A DNA stretch of 64,000 bases from contig NZ_SLXQ01000008.1 of the NCBI RefSeq assembly GCF_004340875.1, forward strand, positions 124,001 to 188,000, read 5' to 3'. The notes below the pieces were generated by a model. It saw only the letters and a program-made list of their open reading frames with translations, searched no databases and had not been told where the DNA came from. Source of the DNA: Tamaricihabitans halophyticus (GTDB taxonomy: Bacteria > Actinomycetota > Actinomycetes > Mycobacteriales > Pseudonocardiaceae). Shown here in pieces: positions 14,774 through 23,890 of this stretch. Numbering within the stretch: position 1 is the stretch's first letter; every line of letters starts with the position of its first letter. A program made the position numbers and the translations under genes.

Positions 14774-16630
14774 ATGACGACTACCCGGCTTCTGCCGCGC
14801 GGCGCCCAGCCGGTCGCCGCGACCGCTCAGCTCATCGGGCGGGCCACCACGCGCGCCCGGTTGGCCCTGATCGTACTGCTGGCCGCCACCGCGCTGCTGT
14901 ACCTGGTCGGGCTGGACGCCTCCGGCTGGGCGAATGCCTACTACTCGGCGGCCGCCCAAGCGGCGAGCGAAAGCTGGCTGGCGCTGCTGTTCGGATCCAC
15001 CGACGCGGCCAATGCGATCACGGTGGACAAGCCGCCGGCCGCGTTGTGGCTGATGGGATTGGCGACCCGACTGTTCGGCGTGAGCTCGTTCGTGATCCTG
15101 CTGCCGCAGGCGCTCCTCGGGGTCGCCTCGGTCGGGATGCTGTACGTGACGGTCGCCAGGTACGTGGGCCGGCGCGCCGGACTGCTCGCCGGAGTGGTAC
15201 TCGCGCTGACCCCGGTCGCCACGCTGATCTTCCGGTTCAACAACCCGGACGCGCTGCTGGTGCTGCTGCTGATCATCGCGGCTTATTGCGTGTCGCGCGC
15301 CGTGGAAACCGCCAGCGTGCGCTGGCTGGTACTCGCCGGCGTGCTGCTCGGTACCGCGTTTCTGACCAAGATGCTGCAAGCTTTCCTTGTCGTACCCGGC
15401 TTCGCGCTGGTGTATCTGCTCGCCGCGCCAACCACCGTGGCTCGCCGGATAGGGCAGCTACTCGCCGCAGGTGCTGCCGTCATCGCCGCGGCAGGCTGGT
15501 ATGTGCTGCTCGTTGAGCTGTGGCCAGCCGAGCAGCGGCCGTACATCGGTGGCTCGCAGACGAACAGCTTCATCGAGTTGATCGTTGGCTACAACGGTTT
15601 CGGTCGGATCACCGGCGACGAGGTCGGCAGCCTCGGTGGCGGGGGGTTCGGGAGCGATCCTGGACCGCTGCGATTGTTCGGTACCGAGTTTGGCGGCCAG
15701 ATTGCCTGGCTGCTACCTGCCGCGCTGCTCGCCTTCGGTATCGGACTGTGGCTGACCCGAGGCGCGCCGCGCACCGATCGGACGAGGGCGAGCCTGCTGC
15801 TCTGGGGCGGCTGGTTGGTGAGCACCGCGCTGGTGTTCAGCGTGATGAACGGGATCATGCATGCCTATTACATGGTCGCCCTGGCGCCGGCGATCGCGGC
15901 GCTGACGGGTATCGGTGGGGCGTTGTGCTGGCCTCGCCGCGACGATCCCGTGGTTTCCGGAGTACTCGCCGGCGTCGTGGCCTGGACCGGGGTAACCGGC
16001 TACGTACTGCTGGAACGTGCCGGCACGGCGCTTGCCTGGCTCGGCCCGATCGTGCTGTTTGGCTGCCTGTGCACCGCCACGCTGCTACTGGTGGCACCCC
16101 GGCGAACGCGTGGCATCGCGGTACTGACCAGCACCGCGCTGTTGCTTGCCCCGCTTGGCTTCTCGGTCGCTACCGCGGCGAGCCCACAGAGCGGGGCGCT
16201 GCCATCGGCCGGGCCGGGCAGGGCTCAGGGCGATGCTGGAGCCGGAAACCGAGCGCGGGGTGGCGGCGCGGCTGGCATGCTGCATGCCCCCGAACCGGGC
16301 GAACGGCTGGTATCGATGTTGCGCGCGGCCGAGGCTACGAGTACCTGGGTAGCCGCCACGGTCGGCTCGAACAGCGCGGCGGGTTACCAGCTCGCCACCG
16401 GCGCGCCGGTGCTCGCGCTCGGTGGTTTCAACGGCACTGATCCTGCCCCCACGCTTGCCGAGTTCCAACGCTATGTGGCCGAAGGGCAGGTACGGTACTT
16501 CATTGGCTCCGGTGTGGACCTGACCCCGAACGGGGGGAGTGACGCGGCGAACCAGATCGCCGGGTGGGTTGCTGACAACTTCGCGTCGACCACAGTGGAC
16601 GGAGTCGACGTTTACGAGTTGCCGCGATGA
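14774..16630 (+). CDS. GT39-family membrane glycosyltransferase (ArnT/YkcB-like)
   Basis: 618-aa polytopic protein of the PMT/ArnT superfamily, which moves a sugar from a polyprenyl-phosphate carrier to a target on the outer face of the membrane. The N-terminal domain (about residues 30-230) has the family-typical VDKPPAALWLMGLA, FRFNNPDALLVLLL and RPYIGGSQTNS segments and about a dozen membrane helices. The last about 150 residues (after PQSGALPSAG) form a soluble extracytoplasmic domain. The frame is open upstream over the kinase, but ATG 14774 is set by the repeat-bearing promoter 38 bp before it. It is a paralogue of the gene at 17970; both flank a GT2-GtrA gene that probably makes the polyprenyl-phosphate sugar donor. 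Confidence 0.9.
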   Translation: MTTTRLLPRGAQPVAATAQLIGRATTRARLALIVLLAATALLYLVGLDASGWANAYYSAAAQAASESWLALLFGSTDAANAITVDKPPAALWLMGLATRLFGVSSFVILLPQALLGVASVGMLYVTVARYVGRRAGLLAGVVLALTPVATLIFRFNNPDALLVLLLIIAAYCVSRAVETASVRWLVLAGVLLGTAFLTKMLQAFLVVPGFALVYLLAAPTTVARRIGQLLAAGAAVIAAAGWYVLLVELWPAEQRPYIGGSQTNSFIELIVGYNGFGRITGDEVGSLGGGGFGSDPGPLRLFGTEFGGQIAWLLPAALLAFGIGLWLTRGAPRTDRTRASLLLWGGWLVSTALVFSVMNGIMHAYYMVALAPAIAALTGIGGALCWPRRDDPVVSGVLAGVVAWTGVTGYVLLERAGTALAWLGPIVLFGCLCTATLLLVAPRRTRGIAVLTSTALLLAPLGFSVATAASPQSGALPSAGPGRAQGDAGAGNRARGGGAAGMLHAPEPGERLVSMLRAAEATSTWVAATVGSNSAAGYQLATGAPVLALGGFNGTDPAPTLAEFQRYVAEGQVRYFIGSGVDLTPNGGSDAANQIAGWVADNFASTTVDGVDVYELPR

Positions 16631-16640
16631 ACGGCGTACC

Positions 16641-16694
16641 CACAGCTGGCGCACAGCTCAGGCACACGAGCAACCCAGCCAGTGCCGCGAACGT
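16641..16694 (+). promoter_or_regulatory. Triple 11-bp direct repeat before the GT2-GtrA gene
   Basis: CACAG at 16641 and 16652 and CACAC at 16663; a -10-like GAACGT (16689-16694) is again exactly 26 bp from the last repeat start. The ATG at 16702 follows 8 bp later. This third copy of the geometry supports 16702, not the earlier ATG at 16627, as the start. Confidence 0.7.
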
Positions 16695-16701
16695 GGTGTC
16701 C

Positions 16702-17973
16702 ATGACCGCAATCCAGCCCACGGAGGATATCAGCGCGCCGCTCGGCGCGAGCCCGATCGACACCGATACGGCGAGTCCAGTCCTGGATGTCGTTGTTCCG
16801 GTATACAACGAGCAGGAGGACCTGGCGCCCTGCGTGCGCAGGCTGCACGCGCACCTGACGAGCCAGTTCCATTTCCCGTTCCGGATCACCCTCGCGGACA
16901 ACGCGAGTACCGATGGCACGCTGGCGATCGCCAAGGCACTCGCCATGGAGTTCGACGAGGTCACGGTACGGCACCTCGAGCGTAAGGGGCGAGGCCATGC
17001 GCTGCGCTCCGTGTGGTCTACATCGGACGCTCAAGTAATGGCCTATATGGACGTGGACCTGTCCACGGATCTGGCCGCGTTGCTGCCGCTCGTCGCGCCA
17101 CTGCTTTCCGGGCACTCGGATCTGGCCATTGGCAGCCGACTTTCCCGTGGCGCTCGGGTGGTGCGCGGCGCCAAGCGAGAAGTGATCTCGCGCTGCTACA
17201 ACCTGCTGCTCCGGTCCACACTGGCCGCTCGGTTCTCCGACGCGCAGTGTGGCTTCAAAGCGATTCGGGCCGATGTCGCGGCCAAGCTGCTACCGCATAT
17301 CAGTGATCCGGAGTGGTTCTTCGATACCGAGTTGCTGGTCGTGGCGCAGCGTTGTGGGCTACGCATCCATGAGGTCCCGGTCGACTGGGTGGATGATCCG
17401 GACAGCCGGGTGGATATCGTGGCGACCGCGATCGCGGATCTGAAGGGGATCGCCCGGTTGGCAAGGGCGTTCACCACCGGGCAGGTGCCGGTCCGCTCGC
17501 TGCGTGCCCAGCTTGGCCGTGCGCCCATCGGGGTGCAGGCGCCCGGTGTGCCGACCAGCCTGCCGCGGCAGCTCGTCCGGTTCGCCGCGATCGGGGTGTG
17601 CAGCACCTTGGCCTACGTGCTGCTTTTCCTGCTACTGAGACAAGGTCTGGGCGCCCAGGCGGCCAACTTCACCGCATTGGCCGGTACCGCGATAGCCAAC
17701 ACCGCGGCCAACCGGCGGCTCACCTTCGGCGTACGCGGTTGGCGGCATGCCGGGCGGCACCAGTTCGAGGGTTTGCTGATCTTCGGGCTCGGCCTGGTGC
17801 TCACCAGCGGCGCGCTGACCGTGCTGCACGCGCTGGCCGATCCGGATCGAGTGTGGGAGGTGGCCGTACTGGTGTTGGCCAACCTGGTCGCCACGATCCT
17901 GCGGTTCGTGCTGTTGCGCGGCTGGGTATTCAACCCGCGCCGGCTACCGGACTCGGCTGGAAAGGCGCGGTGA
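16702..17973 (+). CDS. GT2 glycosyltransferase fused to a GtrA-like membrane domain
   Basis: 423 aa. The N-terminal GT-A domain (about residues 25-255) resembles polyprenyl-phosphate sugar synthases: VVVPVYNEQEDLAPCVRRLH, ADNASTDGTLAIA, DVDLSTDLAAL and DAQCGFKAIRADVAAKLL. After a linker, a GtrA-like domain (about 290-420, four membrane helices: RFAAIGVCSTLAYVLLFLLL, then NTAANRRLTFGVRG) should move or flip the lipid-linked sugar. Fusion of the two makes one synthase/flippase protein. It is encoded between two GT39 transferases that would use its product. An ATG at 16627 in the same frame is less likely than 16702, which fits both the conserved start and the promoter spacing. Confidence 0.9.
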   Translation: MTAIQPTEDISAPLGASPIDTDTASPVLDVVVPVYNEQEDLAPCVRRLHAHLTSQFHFPFRITLADNASTDGTLAIAKALAMEFDEVTVRHLERKGRGHALRSVWSTSDAQVMAYMDVDLSTDLAALLPLVAPLLSGHSDLAIGSRLSRGARVVRGAKREVISRCYNLLLRSTLAARFSDAQCGFKAIRADVAAKLLPHISDPEWFFDTELLVVAQRCGLRIHEVPVDWVDDPDSRVDIVATAIADLKGIARLARAFTTGQVPVRSLRAQLGRAPIGVQAPGVPTSLPRQLVRFAAIGVCSTLAYVLLFLLLRQGLGAQAANFTALAGTAIANTAANRRLTFGVRGWRHAGRHQFEGLLIFGLGLVLTSGALTVLHALADPDRVWEVAVLVLANLVATILRFVLLRGWVFNPRRLPDSAGKAR

Positions 17974-19811
17974 ACGTGGCAACGATGATCGTGGACAGTG
18001 CGCGCGATCGAGCCGAGGTGCGGCAGCCACACTGGTCGAGCCGGCTCGGGCTGCCGCTGCTGCTGTTCGGTACCGCGCTACTCTACCTGTGGAACTTGGG
18101 TTCGGCCGGTTACGCGAACGGGTTCTACGCGGCCGCCGCGCAGGCCGGCAGCCAGGACTGGACGGCGTGGCTGTTCGGCTCGTTGGATCCGGAAAACACC
18201 ATCACCGTGGACAAACCGCCGGCCTCGCTCTGGTTGATGGGATTGTCCGGCAGGGTGTTCGGATTTTCCCCACTGAGCATGTTGCTGCCCCAGGCGCTCG
18301 CTGGGGTCGCGGCCGTCTGGTTGCTACACGCCGCGGTGCGCCGGACTTCCGGTACGGCCGCCGCGCTGATCGCCGGTGCCGCGCTGGCGTTGACCCCGGT
18401 CGCCGCGCTGATGTTCCGGTACAACAACCCGGACGCGCTACTGGTGCTGCTGCTGGTCGCCGCCGCGTACTGCCTGGTCCGGGCGATCGAGCAGGCCGGG
18501 ACGCGATGGCTGGTGCTGGCCGGCACACTCGTCGGATTCGCGTTCCTCGCCAAGATGTCTCAGGCCCTCCTTGTGGTCCCCGCGCTGGTGCTGACCTACC
18601 TGCTGGCCGCGCCGGTGGGACTGGCCAGGCGCATCGGGCAACTACTTGCCGCCGGGGTCGCGCTGGTCTGTTCGGCTGGTTGGTACGTGCTACTCGTGGA
18701 ACTCTGGCCGGCGGGGCAGCGCCCGTACATCGGCGGTTCGACCGGCGACAGCATCGTGGAACTCGCGCTCGGGCACAACGGTGGCAGCCGCATCCTCGGC
18801 GGCGGCAGCGGGCCGGGCGCCGGCCAGTCATTCAGCGGAGACACCGGGATGACCCGGTTGTTCGGGGCGGAGTTCGGCACCGAGGTTGCCTGGCTACTGC
18901 CGGCGGCACTGATCGGTCTTGCCGGCGGGCTGTGGTTCACCCGATCGGCATCGCGTACCGACCGGGGCCGGGCCGCGCTGGTGCTGTGGGGGACCTGGCT
19001 GCTCGGTGGTGGTGCGGTGCTGAGCTTCATGGCCGGTTCCACGCACTCCTACTATGTGCTGGTGATCGCGCCGCCGCTGGCCGCGCTCGTGGGTATCGGC
19101 GGGTACGAACTCTGGTGCGGCAGGCGATATCTGCCGAGCCGGCTGTTACTCGCCGCGGTCGTTGCCAGCACGGGTGTCACCGCGTTCGTGCTGCTGGCCA
19201 GGACTCCCGACTGGCTGCCGGCGCTGCGGTGGGCGGTGCTGATCGCGAGCGTGCTGCTGGCGAGTGGAATCGCGCTCGGCGCCCATCGATTCCGGCGAAC
19301 GAGTCTGGTGATCGCGGTGGCTACGCTGCTGACCGGGTTCGCCGCTACCGGCGCCTATGCCGTGGCTACCGTGGCCACGCCCAAGGCCGGCACGCTGCCC
19401 GTTTCCGGTGCCGCGTCGCAGAACAGTGGGCGAGCGGTGGTTCGCGATGACCCCGAGTTGATCGCCGCCTTGCGTGCCACGACCGAGCGGTGGGCTGCCG
19501 CGACCGTCGGCGTCGACCTCGGCGCGGGAATGCAGCTGACCAGCGAGCGGGCGGTCATGCCGATCGGTGGCTTCTTCGGTAAGGATCCCGCGCCCACTCT
19601 CGAGCGGTTCCAGGAGTACGTGGCAGCCGGTGAGATCGGCTATTTCGTGCTCGATCCGGCCGGTTCGAGCACGCGCGGTAGTGGTGCCGGTGGAGGCCAG
19701 CGTGCCCAGCTCGGCGAGGCCGCGCGGATCAGCGAATGGGTAGCGGCGAACTTCACCAGCGACACCATCGGCGGGTACACCGTGTACGACTTGCAACCGC
19801 ATTACTCTTGA
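17970..19811 (+). CDS. Second GT39-family membrane glycosyltransferase (ArnT/YkcB-like)
   Basis: 613-aa paralogue of the protein encoded at 14774, with the same landmarks: TVDKPPASLWLMGLSG, FRYNNPDALLVLLL, RPYIGGSTGDSIVEL, and a soluble C-terminal domain of about 150 residues after the last membrane helix (ends GGYTVYDLQPHYS). GTG 17970 overlaps the stop of the GT2-GtrA gene (GTGA) and has GGAAAGG just upstream, implying translational coupling. It should use the polyprenyl-phosphate sugar made by that enzyme to decorate an envelope polymer or lipid. The two paralogues may differ in acceptor. No separate repeat-type promoter is seen before it. Confidence 0.9.
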   Translation: MNVATMIVDSARDRAEVRQPHWSSRLGLPLLLFGTALLYLWNLGSAGYANGFYAAAAQAGSQDWTAWLFGSLDPENTITVDKPPASLWLMGLSGRVFGFSPLSMLLPQALAGVAAVWLLHAAVRRTSGTAAALIAGAALALTPVAALMFRYNNPDALLVLLLVAAAYCLVRAIEQAGTRWLVLAGTLVGFAFLAKMSQALLVVPALVLTYLLAAPVGLARRIGQLLAAGVALVCSAGWYVLLVELWPAGQRPYIGGSTGDSIVELALGHNGGSRILGGGSGPGAGQSFSGDTGMTRLFGAEFGTEVAWLLPAALIGLAGGLWFTRSASRTDRGRAALVLWGTWLLGGGAVLSFMAGSTHSYYVLVIAPPLAALVGIGGYELWCGRRYLPSRLLLAAVVASTGVTAFVLLARTPDWLPALRWAVLIASVLLASGIALGAHRFRRTSLVIAVATLLTGFAATGAYAVATVATPKAGTLPVSGAASQNSGRAVVRDDPELIAALRATTERWAAATVGVDLGAGMQLTSERAVMPIGGFFGKDPAPTLERFQEYVAAGEIGYFVLDPAGSSTRGSGAGGGQRAQLGEAARISEWVAANFTSDTIGGYTVYDLQPHYS

Positions 19812-19844
19812 CGATTGCGGTGACAGAGAGTTGGTGAACTGAGG

Positions 19845-20312
19845 ATGGTAGCCCGGCGCAGCGCTGGCGTGCTGGTCTTTCGTGAGCGATCCGGGGAGAC
19901 CCAGGTACTACTCGGACATATGGGTGGCCCGTTCTGGGCACACCAGGATGACGGTGCCTGGTCGATCCCGAAAGGTGAGTACGAGGACGACGAATCGGCA
20001 TGGGACGCGGCCCGGCGAGAGTTCACCGAGGAGCTTGGTTTGCCCGTACCGGTGGGTGAATTTCTCGAGTTGGGCACCATCCGGCAACCAGGTGGCAAAC
20101 TCGTCACGATCTGGGCGGTGCGCGGTGACCTCGATCCAGCGACCGTGGAGCCGGGGACCTTCGAACTCGAATGGCCACCCCGATCGGGGCGGTTCGAGGA
20201 GTTCCCCGAGTTGGACAGGGTCGAGTGGTTCTCGCTCGACGCGGCGCGGCCGAAGCTGGTACGCGGCCAGCCGGAATTCCTGGCGCGGCTGGCCGAGCGG
20301 CTGGCCGCCTAG
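19845..20312 (+). CDS. NUDIX hydrolase
   Basis: 155 aa. The Nudix box fits GX5EX7REUXEEXGU exactly: GEYEDDESAWDAARREFTEE followed by LGL, about residues 46-69. The N terminus (RRSAGVLVFRERSGETQVLLGHMGGPFW) is typical of a branch close to bis-nucleoside polyphosphate hydrolases. It hydrolyses a nucleoside diphosphate linked to another group; substrate not readable. ATG 19845 follows GAGG very closely. Its stop overlaps the stop of recQ on the opposite strand by 4 bp. Confidence 0.9.
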   Translation: MVARRSAGVLVFRERSGETQVLLGHMGGPFWAHQDDGAWSIPKGEYEDDESAWDAARREFTEELGLPVPVGEFLELGTIRQPGGKLVTIWAVRGDLDPATVEPGTFELEWPPRSGRFEEFPELDRVEWFSLDAARPKLVRGQPEFLARLAERLAA

Positions 20313-22147
20313 TCCTCGGCGAGGGCGGTGAGGATGTCCTCGCCGTACTTGGCGAGCTTGTTCTCGCCGACGCCGCCGATCGAGCCAAGCTCGGGTAGCG
20401 AACGTGGCCGGTCGGTGGCGATCTGCCGGAGGGTCGCGTCGTGGAAGATCACGTAGGCGGGAACACCCTGCTCCCGTGCCGCCGATGCCCGCCATGCGCG
20501 GAGTCGTTCGAACACCGGAGCGGCCTCGGCGGAGAGCTCGACCTGGTTGGCGCGCCGGTTCCCGCGCGAGCTTGGCGTGCTCGATTCGCGTTTGGGCTCA
20601 TGCCGCAGCCGCACCGTGCGCCGCTGACCTAGTACCTCGCCGCTTGACTCGGTGAGCACCAGCGTGCCGTGCACCCCTTCCACGCTGAGCAGCCCCTGTG
20701 CGAGCAGCTGGCGGATCACCCCACGCCATTCGGCTTCGGCCAGCTCGGTGCCCACGCCGAACACGGTCAGTGAGTCGTGTCCGAACTGACTGACCTTGCT
20801 CGTGGTCTTGCCGAGCAAGATATCCACGATATGCCCGACACCGAAACGTTGATTCCGCTCCCGGTCCAATCGGTACACTGTGGACAGGGCTTTCTGTGCG
20901 GCGACGGTGCCATCCCAGGACTGGGGCGGTTTCAGGCAGGTGTCACAGTTGCCACATGCTTCGCCGGGTTGCCCGAAGTAGCCGAGTAGCTGGATACGCC
21001 GGCATTCCACGGTTTCGCACAGCGCGAGCATCGCGTCGAGGTGATTGCCGAGTTTGCGCCGATGCGCCTCATCGCCCTCCGAGGTCGCGATCATCTTGCG
21101 ATGCTGGACGACATCGGAGAGTCCATAAGCGAGCCATGCGGTGGACGGTTGACCGTCTCGCCCGGCTCTTCCGGTTTCCTGGTAGTAGCCTTCCACCGAT
21201 TTCGGCAGGTCCAGATGCGCGACGAAGCGAACGTCCGGCTTGTCGATGCCCATCCCGAACGCGATCGTGGCCACCACGACCAGGCCGTCTTCCCGGAGAA
21301 AGCGAGCCTGGTTCGCCGCGCGGGTCTGGTTGTCCAGCCCGGCGTGGTAGGGCACCGCTTCGATGCCGTTCTCGGTCAGCATCCGCGCGGTCTTTTCCAC
21401 TGAAGCACGGGACAGGCAGTAGACGATGCCGGCCTCGCCATGGTGCTCGGCCCTGAGCAAGTCGAGCAGTTGTTGTTCCGGCCGGTTCTTCTGCGCGATC
21501 CGGTATTGGATGTTGGGCCGGTCGAAGCTCGCCACGAAATGCTTGGCTTCGGTGAGGTTCAGCCGGTTGGCGATCTCGGCCCTGGTCGCCTCGGTGGCCG
21601 TCGCGGTGAGCGCGATCCGTGGTACCGATGGCCAGCGCTGGTGTAGCACGGAAAGGGTCAGATAGTCGGGGCGGAAGTCGTGCCCCCACTGCGCGACGCA
21701 GTGTGCCTCATCGATCGCGAACAGCGCGATGTCGGCGCGGTCGAGCAGCCGCAGGGTGCCCTCCATCTGCAGCCGTTCCGGCGCGAGGTAGAGCAAGTCC
21801 AACTCGCCGTCCAGGAGTGCCTGCTCGACCCGCGCGCGCTCCGCCGACTGCTGGGTGGAGTTCAGGAAGCCGGCGCGCACGCCGAGGGTGTGCAACGCGT
21901 CCACCTGGTCCTGCATCAGCGCGATCAACGGTGAGATCACGATCCCGGTGCCAGGGCGTACCAGGGCGGGCGTCTGATAGCAGAGCGATTTGCCGCCACC
22001 CGTTGGCATCAGCACCAGCGCGTCGCCGCCGGTCACCACGTGATCGACGATGTCGCGTTGGCCAGGCCGAAACGAGTCATAGCCGAAGACCCGGCGTAGT
22101 ACGTCCAGCGCCGGGTCGGTCTCCGCAGTGTCTCCGGGGCAAGTCAC
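20309..22147 (-). CDS. recQ: ATP-dependent DNA helicase RecQ
   Basis: 612-aa 3'-5' DNA helicase of superfamily 2 acting in recombination and repair. Helicase domain 1: Walker A LMPTGGGKSLCYQ near residue 50 and DEAHCVAQWGHDFRP near 145. Helicase domain 2: YCLSRASVEKTARML near 245, and QETGRAGRDGQPS near 330. A zinc-binding part (C-RRIQLLGYFG... CGNCDTC, about 385-405), a winged-helix RQC domain and a C-terminal HRDC domain (about 535-610) complete the long RecQ form. The GTG start at 22147 is the first plausible one, without a strong ribosome-binding site. Monocistronic; convergent with the NUDIX gene. Confidence 0.96.
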   Translation of the reverse strand: MTCPGDTAETDPALDVLRRVFGYDSFRPGQRDIVDHVVTGGDALVLMPTGGGKSLCYQTPALVRPGTGIVISPLIALMQDQVDALHTLGVRAGFLNSTQQSAERARVEQALLDGELDLLYLAPERLQMEGTLRLLDRADIALFAIDEAHCVAQWGHDFRPDYLTLSVLHQRWPSVPRIALTATATEATRAEIANRLNLTEAKHFVASFDRPNIQYRIAQKNRPEQQLLDLLRAEHHGEAGIVYCLSRASVEKTARMLTENGIEAVPYHAGLDNQTRAANQARFLREDGLVVVATIAFGMGIDKPDVRFVAHLDLPKSVEGYYQETGRAGRDGQPSTAWLAYGLSDVVQHRKMIATSEGDEAHRRKLGNHLDAMLALCETVECRRIQLLGYFGQPGEACGNCDTCLKPPQSWDGTVAAQKALSTVYRLDRERNQRFGVGHIVDILLGKTTSKVSQFGHDSLTVFGVGTELAEAEWRGVIRQLLAQGLLSVEGVHGTLVLTESSGEVLGQRRTVRLRHEPKRESSTPSSRGNRRANQVELSAEAAPVFERLRAWRASAAREQGVPAYVIFHDATLRQIATDRPRSLPELGSIGGVGENKLAKYGEDILTALAED

Positions 22148-22230
22148 CTGGCGATTCTATGGTGCCGAGCCGGGGTAGCCGTGCACCGGTCGTGACCACG
22201 CGTGCCACGACCGGTGCCGGCACAGGAGAC

Positions 22231-23505
22231 TCAGCCCAGGTTGGGGTACAGCGGTCGGTTGCTGGCCAGCCGTTCCACCCTGGTGCGCAGTTCCCGCTCG
22301 GCGGCCTCGTCGAACTCGGGGCGAAGCGCGGCGGCCAGGATCTCGGCCACTTCGGTGAAGTCTTCCGCGGTGAAGCCGCGGGTGGCCAGTGCCGGGGTGC
22401 CGATCCGCAGCCCGGAGGTGACCATGGGCGGGCGTGGATCGAACGGAACCGCGTTGCGGTTCACGGTGATGCCCACCGAGTGCAGCCGATCCTCCGCCTG
22501 CTTGCCGTCGATTGTGGACTCAACGAGATCGACGAGGATGAGGTGCACATCGGTACCGCCGGTGAGCACTCGCACGCCAGCCGCGGTGCAGTCCGGCTGG
22601 GACAACCGATCCGCGAGGATTCGCGCGCCGTCCAGGGTGCGCTGCTGGCGCTCCCGGAAGTCGTCGCCGGCGGCGATCTTCAGCGCCACCGCCTTGGCGG
22701 CGATGACGTGCTCGAGCGGGCCGCCCTGCTGGCCGGGGAACACCGCGGAGTTGATCTTCTTGGCCAGTTCCTGCTTGCACAGGATGATCCCACCGCGCGG
22801 CCCGCCAAGCGTTTTGTGCGTGGTGGTGGTGACGATATCCGCGTACGGCACCGGGCTCGGATGCAAACCGGCGGCGACCAGCCCGGCGAAGTGGGCCATG
22901 TCCACCATCAGCTTGGCGCCGCTGGCGTCGGCGATCCGGCGGAATTCGGCGAAGTCCAGCTGCCGGGCGTGCGCCGACCAGCCAGCGATGATCAGTTTCG
23001 GCTGGTTCTCGATGGCAAGGCGCTCGACCTCGGCCATATCGACGAGCCCGGTTTCCTTGTCCACGTGGTAGGCGGCCACGTTGTAGAGACGGCCGGAGAA
23101 GTTGATCCGCATGCCGTGCGTCAGGTGTCCGCCGTGTGCGAGGTCGAGGCCGAGGATCGTGTCGCCTGGCTCGAGTACGGCGGTCATCGCCGCGGCGTTG
23201 GCCTGCGCGCCGGAATGCGGCTGGACGTTGGCGTGCTCGGCACCGAACAGCTCCTTGGCGCGGTCGATCGCCAGCTGCTCGATCACGTCGACGTGTTCGC
23301 AACCACCGTAGTACCGACGGCCCGGGTAGCCCTCGGCGTACTTGTTGGTCAGCACCGATCCCTGTGCCTCGAGAACGCTTACTGGCGCGAAGTTCTCCGA
23401 GGCGATCATTTCCAATGTGGACTGCTGGCGGGCCAGCTCCGAGTTGATCGCGCCGGCGACCTCGGGATCGAGAGTGGACAGTTCCGCGGTGAACGCGTTC
23501 GACAC
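22231..23505 (-). CDS. glyA: Serine hydroxymethyltransferase GlyA
   Basis: 424-aa PLP enzyme interconverting serine and glycine with tetrahydrofolate. The PLP lysine lies in [14 protein letters not shown], and other hallmarks are [22 protein letters not shown] and [13 protein letters not shown]. The frame extends to 23586, but GTG 23505 ([15 protein letters not shown]) has AAGGAG five bases before it and matches the family start; it lies 2 bp after the gcvH stop. As last gene of gcvT-gcvH-glyA, behind the glycine riboswitch, it links glycine breakdown to serine and one-carbon supply. Confidence 0.96.
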   Translation of the reverse strand: MSNAFTAELSTLDPEVAGAINSELARQQSTLEMIASENFAPVSVLEAQGSVLTNKYAEGYPGRRYYGGCEHVDVIEQLAIDRAKELFGAEHANVQPHSGAQANAAAMTAVLEPGDTILGLDLAHGGHLTHGMRINFSGRLYNVAAYHVDKETGLVDMAEVERLAIENQPKLIIAGWSAHARQLDFAEFRRIADASGAKLMVDMAHFAGLVAAGLHPSPVPYADIVTTTTHKTLGGPRGGIILCKQELAKKINSAVFPGQQGGPLEHVIAAKAVALKIAAGDDFRERQQRTLDGARILADRLSQPDCTAAGVRVLTGGTDVHLILVDLVESTIDGKQAEDRLHSVGITVNRNAVPFDPRPPMVTSGLRIGTPALATRGFTAEDFTEVAEILAAALRPEFDEAAERELRTRVERLASNRPLYPNLG

Positions 23506-23507
23506 GG

Positions 23508-23879
23508 TTACTCCTTGATTAGTTCGGCGTAGGCGGTGGCGGTTAGCAGTTCTGGCTGTCCGGTCACCCGGATCTTCAGCAGCCAACCCTGTCCGTAGGG
23601 GTCGGTGTTCACCAGTTCGGGCTCGCTCAGTACTCGTTCGTTGACCTCGACGACCTCGCCGCTGGCCGCGGCGTAGAGCTCACTGACCGATTTCGTGGAC
23701 TCGATCTCGCCGCAGGACTGGCCCTCGGTGAGCTGGCTACCGGTTTCCGGCAGCTCCACGAAGACGACCTCGCCGAGGGAATCCTGGGCGAAGTCGGTCA
23801 AGCCCATCGTGGCGATTTCCTCCGTCACGTCGAGCCATTCGTGTTCCTTGGTGTAGGAGAGATGTTCCGGAACTCGCAC
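23508..23879 (-). CDS. gcvH: Glycine cleavage system H protein
   Basis: 123-aa lipoyl carrier that shuttles the aminomethyl group between the P, T and L proteins. The lipoylated lysine is in [17 protein letters not shown], and the N terminus [14 protein letters not shown] is standard. GTG start at 23879, with AAAAGG upstream; 11 bp after gcvT. The stop is 2 bp from the glyA start. gcvP is not in the window. Confidence 0.96.
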   Translation of the reverse strand: MRVPEHLSYTKEHEWLDVTEEIATMGLTDFAQDSLGEVVFVELPETGSQLTEGQSCGEIESTKSVSELYAAASGEVVEVNERVLSEPELVNTDPYGQGWLLKIRVTGQPELLTATAYAELIKE

Positions 23880-23890
23880 GGGGCACCTTT

